Part shown: positions 35,901 through 44,690 of the stretch, piece after piece
Layout: each line of letters opens with the position of its first letter
How positions within the stretch are numbered: position 1 is the first letter of the stretch
Origin: Lates calcarifer
Taxonomy: Eukaryota > Chordata > Actinopteri > Centropomidae
Direction of reading: 5' to 3'
Assembly (NCBI RefSeq): GCF_001640805.2
Contig: NC_066843.1
Coordinates: 252,623 to 316,622 of the forward strand
DNA: 64,000 bases
Program-made: the position numbers and the translations under genes
Notes under the pieces: model-generated
Told to the model about the DNA's origin: nothing
Databases searched by the model: none
What the model saw: the letters and a program-made list of their open reading frames with translations, nothing else

Positions 35901-37628
35901 CGTTTTCTCTTCTGGGAAATGAGCGCAGTAAACATCATGATCTAAAAGAAGGAAAACAGTGATTCTCATTTTTTCAGAATCGTGCAGCTCTAAGTTTCCT
36001 CACCATTAGAAGACAAATTCATGTCAAATCAGAGACTTTGTCAGGTCTGATGGTTGTAGCTGATCGAGACAGAGCCTCTCACTGAGCGTGTGCAGGATGT
36101 TAATTAGATATACATTTTCAGGTTTTAACCACACAGGAAGTGATACTCATTTACAATCATTTATTATTGTAGTTTGTAATAAGCACAGGTCAGGTCATAC
36201 ATATATCTGTTCCTGACACTGAATTAAGATTATTTCACTCAGCTTTGATTTACCTGACACATTAAAGTAGAAACTCTTGTTTTATCTGATGTTTTCAGTT
36301 TAAATAAAATCACCTCTGAAGATTTCATTTGATGCGTCCACACCCTCGCTCATCGGCATGAGAAAAACGAGTCTATTAAAGTCATTTATTGATGTTAATG
36401 TCCAACAGCAGCTCTGACCTCTGCAGCCTCAGGAAACGACGACACAGATACACTGGACAGAAACAGACGTGTCTGATCTCAGGTTAACACCAGGTGACTC
36501 AGACCAGCCTGTGTGAGTCCATGTGGGAGGTCGGAGGTGTAATTTATAATCATCCAGCTGCCTGCAGTCTGAGAGCTCTTAACTCTGTCAGCCGCTCTGA
36601 TTTATATCAGCTAATAACAGCTGCAGCGCTCCTGTTTCTGAGAGGACGACATCGTGTTGTGATTCATGCGGCTCGTTGTTTTATCGCTGCCAGAGTTCAG
36701 TTAGGACAGTGTTTGGACTTTATTAAGAGATTTTGTGGAGTTTATTATTCTGACACTGAACATAAACCCACCTCTGATCTGCAGCAGCCGTTTGAGTGGA
36801 GGAGGATCAGTTTGAGCAGCGCTCCCTGATTAATCTCCTCAGAGCTGGAGGTTACTCCACCACAGACAGAGATGGTTAACAGAAATAATCAGCAGCTGTT
36901 TTCAGAGGAGATTATCATTTATTTTTCAAGCAGAAGTGTCAAACAGGTCTTTGGAATTGGTGCAGTTTTAAGCAGAAAAACATCATATTTCCATACCAGA
37001 CTCCATTGACAAAAAGACGAATTTTACCAAGCAGAACACAGGAGCTGCTGGAATAGCCACTGCCTCCATCTGTTAGTGTGTCTGTGTTACTGTGTGACTT
37101 TCAGTGGTGGAAGAAGTAATCAGATACTTTACTGAAGTAAAAGTACCACTCAGTAACACAGACACACTAACAGATGGAGGCAGTGGTATTCCAGCAGCTC
37201 CTGGTTAAATCCCTGTTTTTCTCTATGGAGTCTGGTAGAGATATATGGTGATGTTTCTGGTTAAACTAAAAGCAGCTGGGTGCATGGGTCAGAGAGATCT
37301 TTGAAGGATGTTTTGCAGCAGTCCAGTGTCTCCAGAATAAAGAAGTGACATCTCAGTTTATTCCTTTCATTTTGTGACTTCACTTTAAATCACAGGAATC
37401 AGAACAGAAAGTAGATCTCAGCACAGCTCAGATGACACAGGCTGTCTGACTCTGTGTGTTAGTCATATGTCCATATGGACGCACATGTGGACATATGTTC
37501 ATATGGACAGTGTGACACCCCCCCCCCCCCCCCCCAAGGACCAGCTCTGTCCCCCAGAAACCAGGACGCCTCAACATGTGTTAAACCAGGAGGAAGAGTC
37601 ACTTTCTGGATTTCATGTGATCAGAAGC

Positions 37629-37683
<55 letters not shown>

Positions 37684-40647
37684 CTGCCCTCAGTAATGAC
37701 TGTCAGGCAGGAAATCACAGCAGGGGATTCCCAGCAGTTTGGTGGAGATGCTGGACGCTGATTAGGGACCAGAGTTTTATTAGGGCAGGCAGTGGTATTC
37801 CAGCAGCTCCTGGTTAAATCCCTGTTTTTGTCAATGGAGTCTGGTAGAGATATATAGAGATGTTTCTGTTGCTCAGTGTTTCTGTTATTGTTTCCTTCTT
37901 CCTCCTTCAGACCAGCTGAAGTCGGTCATGGAGCAGGTCCTGGACTTCGCCGTGCGCGAGCTGACGAAGATCGTAGAGGCCTCGTTCGACGACCTCCTGC
38001 TGGAGATCACCAAGATGGAGAGAGAGCAGCAGCTCCTGGAGGAGAAACTGGGCAAGACCTCTGACAGAGGGGGAGGAGAGAAGGGGAGAGAGAGGGGAGA
38101 GGAGGGGGAGGAGGGGGAGAGAAGGGGAGAGGAGGGGGAGGAGGTGGTGGTGGGGGGAGGAGGAGAGGATCAGAGAACGACTCTGTGTCACCCAGCGGGT
38201 CGGAGGACGCCCGGGAGGAGCTGGGTGAGGTCACGGTGTCCAAGGAGACGACAGAGACAGAAGGTGAGTGAGGAGCGGGAGACATGTTTGTTTTCCTGGT
38301 TAAATTTCATCTGCTTCACCTGCTGCAATAACAATAAGAAACCCAGAAACATCTCTGTATATCACCACCAGACTCCATTGACAAAAACAGGGATTTAACC
38401 AGGAGCTGCTGGAATACCACTGCCTCCATCTGTTAGTGTGTCTGTGTTACTGTGTGGTACTTTTACTTCAGTAAAGTATCTGATTACTTCTTCCACCACT
38501 GAAAGTCACACAGTAACACAGACACACTAACAGATGGAGGCAGTGGTATTCCAGCAGCTCCTGGTTAAATCCCTGTTTTTCTCTATGGAGTCTGGTAGTG
38601 GAGTTCTCCTTGAAGGCAGCAGCGGCACAGATGTGTGTATTACACATGCAGGTAACTTGACAGTGATTGGAGCTACAAGGTCATGTGACCACTCATTAGA
38701 TTAGTCTCACTGTGATCTGTCAGGAGGTCTGAAGTTATTTTGGGTTTATGCATCAGTTTGACCAACAGAGGGCGCAAAACTTTGAAATCCTCAATAAGGT
38801 TTACACCCATCTCTTCCTCGTTCTCTTATCCTCTTTCCTCCTTTTCTCTCCTCACCTGTTCTTTCCTCTCTTCCCTCCTCCTCATCTCCCTCACCTCCTC
38901 ACCTCTGCCCTTCCTTTCCCTTCCTTCCTCACCACCTTTTTCCCTTCTCATCTTCTTCCTCACCTCCCCTCCTTCCTTCCCCTGCTTCTCCCCTCCTTAC
39001 TCACCTCCTCCCTATCACCCCCCCCCACAGGCCCAGAGCGTCCTCCAGTCCTCTCGGTCTCTCAGGACTGGGTTCCGATCCTGGACAAGGTCTTCGGTCA
39101 GAAGTGGTGCAGCGACGTCTGGCAGATTAAGGAGCTCGCCGGGGGAGGAGGTGAAGGAGGAGGAGGAGGGAGGGGTCAGGGTGAAGGACAGGTGGAGCAG
39201 GTGGAGCCTCTCCCCGCCCCCTCGGTGACCCTGGAGCCCTCCCCCTCCTCCCCCCAGCAGGACCCCCGCTGGACTCCTCTGGAGGACATGGAAGTTTTTT
39301 CTCCTGATGACGACTCTGCAGAGAGGAGCACCGCTAGACCCCCACCTGGACCCCCACCTGGACCCCCACCTGGACCGCCCCTCAGCCCCACAGGTGAGGG
39401 GAGTGTCAAGAACTCTGCACACTCAAATGATAGAAAAAAAAACATGAGAAATAAAATACAAAGAAAATAACACAAATGAAATGAGAAGAAATGTGAAAAA
39501 TATTTAAGATAAAGAAGTAAGTAAAACTAAAATATGGATGACAGTTCTGGAAAAAAAACCCAAATAAAAATATAAGAAACAAAAAACCTGGAAAAAATGA
39601 AATGAAATGTAAAAATATCCAAATGTGAAAAATACTGACTAGAGCTGAATAAAAATTTGAAGGAATAATAAGAATATAAACAAAACTATAACTTTAATCT
39701 GTGTTGGTGTGAACACTGCCCTCTACTGGACAATCCTCACTGATATGACGACACATCTGCAGCTGATGGTTGTTTTTAAGTGTTTTTATTTTAATGTTCA
39801 GAATTTTGAAATGTCTTATTTTTAGATTTCAGTGACTTCAGGCTCTCAGAGACTGTAACTGTGATCATTTTATTATTGACGTATCTGTTGGTTGCTTTTT
39901 AGAGTTATGTGTGTATATGTTAAAAAACTGATTAAAGTGTCACAGCTTCCTAACGTCCAACATGTTCTGTTGTCCAGTGTTCTGAATCATGTCTTCCCCC
40001 TCCCTCCCCCTTCTCCCCCCCTGCCAGGGTCCTCAGGTCGTCGCTCCTCGGCCTCCATGCTCCACCGTCTCCTGACTCTGCCGTCTCAGCTGCTGGAAGA
40101 GGACGAGGACGCCGCCGGTAAAGAAACGCTTGCTGCTCTGGCGACCGATGGCGCCAACGACTGCCGAGACGGCATCGAACCGCCGGGCCAGACCTGCCCG
40201 TCACCCCTGACGACCAGGGAGGAGGATGAGGAAGAGGAGGAGGAGGAGGAGGACAAAGGGAGGAAGGTGAGGCAGGAAAAGCTTGAATAATACATTTTAA
40301 TAAACACCAAAACATGTTTCAGTGATGATTAAATAAAACTTCTTCCTGATCGATCGATTGATGGATTGATTGATTTGTTCTGGTCTCCCTGCAGAAGAAG
40401 AGGCGGAGGGTTTGGTCGGAATGTGAGGAGTGTGGGCGGAGGTTCAGTCGGATGTCCCTCCTGAAGGCTCACCGTCAGACTCACGTTGCCGAGAACGCGG
40501 CCGCTGAAGCCTCGTCGCCCTCGTCCCCGCCCGGCAGCGCCGGTCACCGCTCCCGCTTTACACTGCTCAGAGTGCGGCAAGAGGTTCTCCTCGGCGACCC
40601 GCCTCCACAGCCACATCCGGACCCAGCACTCTGCGAACCGGTCCTGA
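29560..40647 (+). CDS. C2H2 zinc-finger protein with duplicated N-terminal domain (ZnF-A)
   Basis: Probable nuclear DNA-binding protein; exact family member not recognised. Coding exons: 29560-29803, 37911-38263, 39031-39393, 40028-40266, 40395-40647. All have GT/AG borders and junction phases agree (1,1,1,0), apart from two apparent 1-base frameshifts. Order: helical domain copy 1 (GQLESVLEQVVQLAVQE), copy 2 (DQLKSVMEQVLDFAVREL), acidic Gly/Glu linker, SVSQDWVPILDKVFGQKWCSD block in exon 3, PPPG repeats, acidic run, then finger 1 (CEECGRRFSRMSLLKAHRQTH) and finger 2 (CSECGKRFSSATRLHSHIRTQH). About 483 residues if both shifts are corrected. One shift is in the purine tract of exon 2 (38060-38175), the other between the fingers (40500-40560). 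The gene is either a damaged copy or the assembly has two indels in low-complexity DNA. Confidence 0.75.
31025..31470. repeat. GTTCCAGTTG-type dispersed repeat
   Basis: Begins GTGTTCCAGTTGTTTCCTAG and ends TCCGACTTCTTAACTGGAAC, near-complementary ends. It encloses AATTCAAGATGGCTGCTCCT and a nested LINE-like fragment. Other copies: 5385-5790, 12005-12260, 25190-25265, 48595-48850. Confidence 0.5.
31150..31230. mobile_element. Short LINE-related fragment
   Basis: TTATTTATATAGCGCCAATT followed by CACAACAGAAGTTATCTCGA is a widespread teleost repeat core. It sits inside a larger repeat copy (31025-31470), so it may be a nested insertion. Confidence 0.45.
32340..32740 (+). repeat. Degenerate minisatellite with GAGGTTCTAG-type units
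   Basis: Recurring variants of GAGGTTCTAG, GGTCCTTTAG and GGTCACTGAGGAAG spaced about 40-60 bases apart through 400 bases. The units are strongly diverged, so the array is old. Confidence 0.5.
34115..34265. repeat. Teleost dispersed repeat (TCGATTAATCGATTAA type)
   Basis: TCCAGTCGATTAATCGATTA followed by AAACTGACGTCATCAAACGT and TTGTTTTGTCCAAAACC. This order is familiar from a high-copy teleost repeat. A weaker relative lies near 55378-55470. Confidence 0.4.
35303..35335 (+). repeat. GGA microsatellite
   Basis: About 11 GGA units in ZnF-A intron 1. Confidence 0.8.
36990..37265. mobile_element. Palindromic MITE family 1, copy in opposite orientation
   Basis: Same arms as the 28.8 kb copy, but the central segment reads TTCAGTGGTGGAAGAAGTAA, i.e. 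inverted, so the element inserted in the other direction. The left arm has a small insertion (AAGCAGAACACAGG). Confidence 0.6.
37630..37681 (+). repeat. GT microsatellite
   Basis: About 25 uninterrupted GT units in ZnF-A intron 1, with an 18-base C run a little upstream (37518-37535). Confidence 0.9.
37780..37872. mobile_element. Palindromic MITE family 1, truncated copy
   Basis: Only the right arm remains (GGCAGTGGTATTCCAGCAGC ... GAGTCTGGTAGAGATATAT). It ends about 40 bases before the acceptor of ZnF-A exon 2. Confidence 0.6.
37911..38263 (+). CDS. ZnF-A exon 2: second copy of the helical domain, frameshift inside
   Basis: Acceptor TTCTTCCTCCTTCAG; donor AAG/GTGAGT. The 5' half reads DQLKSVMEQV...LLLEITKMEREQQLL in one frame, joined in phase to exon 1. 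The 3' half reads NDSVSPSGSEDAREEL-GEVTVSKETTETE in a different frame, and only that frame joins exon 3 correctly (G/GC CCA = GPERPPVL). The frame change must fall in the GGA/GGG-rich tract at about 38060-38175. The exon as written lacks one base (or has two extra). Confidence 0.75.
38264..39030 (+). other. ZnF-A intron 2: MITE plus long pyrimidine tract
   Basis: Begins about 75 bases before a full palindromic MITE (38340-38602) and ends in a roughly 215-base C/T tract (38811-39030) that runs into the acceptor CCCCCCCACAG. Overlapping ORFs here come from the CT-rich sequence and are not coding. Confidence 0.7.
38340..38602. mobile_element. Palindromic MITE family 1, full copy
   Basis: Full inverted arms and core, nearly identical to the 28.8 kb copy, starting about 75 bases after the donor of ZnF-A exon 2. 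Confidence 0.65.
39394..40027 (+). other. ZnF-A intron 3
   Basis: AT-rich intron with AAAATA-type runs; nothing else recognised. Donor CACAG/GTGAGG, acceptor CCCCTGCCAG. Confidence 0.7.
40395..40647 (+). CDS. ZnF-A last exon: two C2H2 fingers in different frames
   Basis: Acceptor CCCTGCAG. Finger 1 has C-X2-C-X12-H-X3-H spacing and lies in the frame entered from exon 4. Finger 2, C-X2-C-X12-H-X4-H, starts at 40561 in the next frame and ends with HSANRS and a TGA at 40645-40647. One extra base (or two missing) lies in the GC-rich linker 40500-40560. Without correction the frame runs to a stop at 40776-40778 and loses finger 2. Confidence 0.75.
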
Positions 40648-40773
40648 AACCTCAGCAGGTCTCCCTGGGGCTGAACTGGAAACAGAAACAGGATCATCAG
40701 AGACCGACAGAAGCTGAAACCAGAGGAGTTGCAGACCTGAGATCAGATCAGAACCAGAGCTGGAAACAAAGCA

Positions 40774-40779
40774 AATAAA
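40774..40779 (+). terminator. Candidate ZnF-A poly(A) signal
   Basis: AATAAA 127 bases after the finger 2 stop codon. More AATAAA-like sites occur near 41.1 kb, so the exact 3' end is uncertain. Confidence 0.4.
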
Positions 40780-42594
40780 ACGACTCATCTGAAGTGACCT
40801 TCACTGTTCTCAGATGAAGCTCAAAGGTGAAGACGGAACAACGAACAGGGGTAGACCGATTTTAGTTCCTTAAAGAAACCTAGAACAGGCAGTTGGTCCT
40901 TTTATAGAAGAAGCTTTTAGACATTTACTTATAACTACTGAGCGACTTCAGTATCTCCCAGTTGTGACTTCTTAGTCTTGTAAATATGAAATCCATATTA
41001 CAATTGCAAAAAAAAATTGCGTGAATATAAGATTTTGTAATTACTGGATGTTTATGCCACAAGAAGTCATAATTATGAGAAACTGAAAACATTAGCGTGA
41101 AATAAATAAGTCGTGTCTAATTTCTTTTTCTTTTAATTGATGCAGTGTAACTTTTTATTTATATATAAAAAAAAAATCCCCATTAATCACATTTTAAAAT
41201 TTTTCTTTTCGTGGTTGCTCAGATTTTAACATCGTAAATTAGGTTTTCACACAAACAAAAAATGTGAACTTATAATAACAAAATAGCGATACCAGGTTTA
41301 AGGTACAGACCAGGATTTCAAAACAGGGATAATAACAAATGCTGTGTCTCACTTCGTGTACATTTTAGGTGGTCGCCATCTTGGCTACATAACTGGAGGG
41401 AAATGACAGTGACATATGTTAAACTGTGAAAATGGCCGCTAAGGAAGGAACACATCGTCTGTGCAAATTAGATGTTGCATTAAATGGGCAACACACAAGA
41501 AAGTAAAATGCTTATTTTCAAGTTATTGAATCAGGTGGAGGATATTTGGCGACAATCGCAATCAGATGTTGCGATCATCTTTTTGGATAAGTGCACGACA
41601 GCCATGTTTGATTTGAGACGCAGCAGGAGACTGTAAGGCAATAACGATAAAATTAGTCGGAAAAAAACAAATTACTTTAAAAAATCGGTCTATCCCTCAT
41701 CATCGGTACTCAACAGAACCAGTCAGAGCATCGCTGGAGGAAGGTCACACGATCAGTCATTGTCCAGGACCAGATGGAGTTCGGGTCAGATAGCCAGTTC
41801 TGTTTGGATCCAGTTCCAGGTCTAAGAAAATGTGTGGATTCATGAAGTTCAGACACTATCGAATCTCGTATTAGCTCAACGTTCTCAAAGTTTCAGCTTC
41901 CCCCCAAGTTACGATTTTGTTTGTAACTTCAAAAGCTTCAAATACAGAACTCAACCAAACCTTAAAGGCCCTGAAAACCAGTTCAGTCTCCTAGCCTCGT
42001 ATTGTGAGCAGATGGGTTCGACATGAAGACGCAAACAAATGATAATTCTGAATATTTTTTCCCCATGAATTTAAAAAAACTTCAGATTTAAAAACAAGTC
42101 TTCAGGGGATTTAAAATTATTTGAACTTTAGCTGAAATGGATTCATTAAGGGATTCGTAAGGATTTGAATTCAACAAAATAATAATATGGAATCAGAAGC
42201 CCTGGACCGGATCACTGGACCGGATCACTTCTCTGAGAGGAGACACTTCAGAGAAAACAAAATAACAAAAATCTGATCCAGGATATGAAACGGGAGTAAA
42301 ACTGAACCCAGAAACAAGCACTTGATGAGGAGGTCTCAGATCGGAGGTGACGAAGGGAAAAACGACGACATGTTAAAAACGCACATGAACATCTCCTCCT
42401 GCTGTACATCACCCTCCTGTAAAATATCCTCAAGCCTGCTCCTGGACGGGAAATGAGCTCCAGCTGCTGCAGGGCAGTTTCACTGAATTATTATTTTATT
42501 TGTTATTATTTGCAATAAGCTCGTCTCCTCAGCAGTCGGACAGTCGGAGCGCCATTTCCTGCGTCCTGATCATGATGATGGTGGTTTTTGTTTT

Positions 42595-42800
42595 TTGGTG
42601 TCTGACCTGTACAGCGTGGTGGATGGTCACTCCTGCAAGAAGCAACCTGTACAGCATGGTGGTCACACCCACATGAGGAAGTGACCTGTACATTGTGGTA
42701 GACAGTCACTCCCGCAGAAGTAATACATTGTGGTGGATGGTCACTCCCACAAGAACTGACCTATACATCATGGTGGTCACTCCCTGCAGGAAGAAGTGAC
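42595..42800 (+). repeat. Degenerate minisatellite, about 50-base units
   Basis: Four units carrying GACCTGTACAGCGTGGTGGA-like and GGTCACTCCTGCAAGAAG-like segments. Confidence 0.6.
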
Positions 42801-43272
42801 CTTTGATTTTCTACCTGTTTGTTTTTAAAGTGCCCTTTATTGTTTTTCTTCTCTTTTTTTTAAAAAAAAAACAAACAAACAAACAATTTTTGATTATCGT
42901 CAAGTGCATTTTTGTCGTCATATTTTACATTTTGTAGACGATCTCTGAGGATTTCTTGCGTCACTACCTGTACAGGGAAACAAACAGAGGAAGATAAACT
43001 TCATCCGTGTTTGGACTCGTTGAATGTGAATCTCAGCAGTTTGTACCCTTTTTACGTTATGCTGTACAGTTTTTACTTTTCAGAAAAAACTGATGATAAA
43101 ATGAGAGGAGAGCAAGAGGAAGGTTTTTAAATCTTACATCCTTCCTTCCCTCCCTTCTTCCCTTCCTTCATCCCTCCTTCGGCTTACGGTTCAGTTTGGT
43201 TCAGTAACCTCATGTTAACACACAGATACCTCCTGATGGACAAACAACCACACAAGGTTTCCTGCTGGGAAT

Positions 43273-43470
43273 TACACTACTCACAATAAGTTAGGGTTAT
43301 TGTTATTTACATGAGTGCCCCAATATGTAAGGCACATTACGTGGAAAACACAAAATGAGGTGTGTCTATCACCCCAATACAATTGCCTCCCTATCCCAAA
43401 AATATCTGAAGTGTATGTATGACATCCACTGAGTCTGTCACAATATCCCTAACTTATGGTGAGTAGTATA
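43273..43470. mobile_element. Tc1-type MITE with terminal inverted repeats
   Basis: Left end TACACTACTCACAATAAGTT and right end (reverse complement) TATACTACTCACCATAAGTT are near-identical inverted termini bounded by TA, the target of Tc1/mariner transposases. It is 198 bases long, without a coding region, hence non-autonomous. Confidence 0.65.
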
Positions 43471-44564
43471 TGTTTTTCAAAATTTTGCTACAAATGACAT
43501 TTCCCTGGCTTCAGCCAACAATTATTTTCTCTTCTTTACTTTGACTAATCCGATCTGTATGGAGGCCCATTTCTGGCAAAAAGACAAAAAAGTAAAGTAT
43601 CAGAAAAACAACAGAAAATCTTGAATCTTTTAATAATGAATTAGAAATCAGAATAGACATTTTAATTTACTAATTTTTTAAAATTATAAATTTAAATCTC
43701 AAATTTGATTTAAAAAATCAGGTTTTGAGATCCCAAGTTAAAACTTTTAATTTTAGTGAATCAGGTAAATGATACTTTTATTTCTTGATTACTTGACTCT
43801 TTTTTTTTTTTTTAATCATTCCTAACATTTCACAAATGTTTTTCTTTTCCTGGCAGAAATGAGCTTCCAAAAATACTGACAAAAATTGATCTGGTGTCTT
43901 CAGACTATTTACTCAGTCGATTCAAAAACTCAAAGAAAATAACGATTCGACAGTAAAAACTGTTATTTACCTTGTAAAAACTGGAACTAAATAATATTTA
44001 ATATATATAAATTGACTGAACAATTTTAACAATTAATTTTCTGTTGACAAATTAATCATAAAGTTAACATTCACAAGTGTAATTTGATGCAGCAGCATTC
44101 ATAGACCAGCTTCCTGAGCCACTTGTTATTCATGAAATTTGGACATTTAACCTTTAAATTTGATAGTTTCTAATAATTTTGCACAAAGTTTGATATCCTC
44201 CACTGCTGTCGAATTTTTTTTTAGAAATTTAGAAATGTTTTTTTTTTTTATTTGAACTTATTTTAATCAAACAACTTCGGTGAGTTAAAAACAAGACTGA
44301 AAACATAATATTTATGTTGTGACCATTTAATGTTCTTTTCCTCTTCTTGTCTGTTACAGAATAATAATAATTAGAGCCTTTGGATCAATAAGTTCTGCTC
44401 ACAGATCACTTATGTTGATGCCAGTGGCAGGAATGCATCTGAAGGCAGGAACACACCTCCACTGTGTCAAAATTATCAGACATCTGAAGGCAGGAAAAAA
44501 GAAAAGCTGCTTGTGGCGGATTTTATTTGAAACAATGTATGTTTTTAAAGTGATTAATCAATTT

Positions 44565-44690
44565 GGTAAAGGACAATCCTGGTATTTTTGAATCTGGGTC
44601 TCATTTTCCATGTTTTTTGGTGTGATAGGGACAAAAAAAATTTGGAAGACCCATTTTCAGAAACAATGGAGGTATCCTTTAAAAACGAAC
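44565..44690. repeat. MITE-like repeat shared with 28535-28650
   Basis: GGTATTTTTGAATCTGGGTC and CATGTTTTTTGGTGTGATAG resemble GGTGTTTTTAAACCTAGGCC and AATGTTTTTGGGTGTAAATG at 28.55 kb, a common teleost non-autonomous repeat pattern. Confidence 0.4.

Larger units (their letters stand above)
29804..37910 (+). other. ZnF-A intron 1
   Basis: 8.1 kb intron. It contains a LINE-like fragment (about 31150-31230) inside a GTTCCAGTTG-type repeat (31025-31470), a degenerate tandem array (32340-32740), a repeat with TCGATTAATCGATTAA (34115-34265), a GGA microsatellite (about 35303-35335), a palindromic MITE (36990-37265), a C-run (37518-37535), a GT microsatellite (37630-37681) and a partial MITE (37780-37872) ending about 40 bases before exon 2. 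No other gene was seen. An alternative donor in the same phase lies at 29957. Confidence 0.65.

Noticed and set aside
38740..39030. ORFs running through the CT-rich stretch before ZnF-A exon 3
   Set aside because: Pure pyrimidine tract gives Ser/Leu/Pro-rich chance reading frames; coding begins after the acceptor at 39030.
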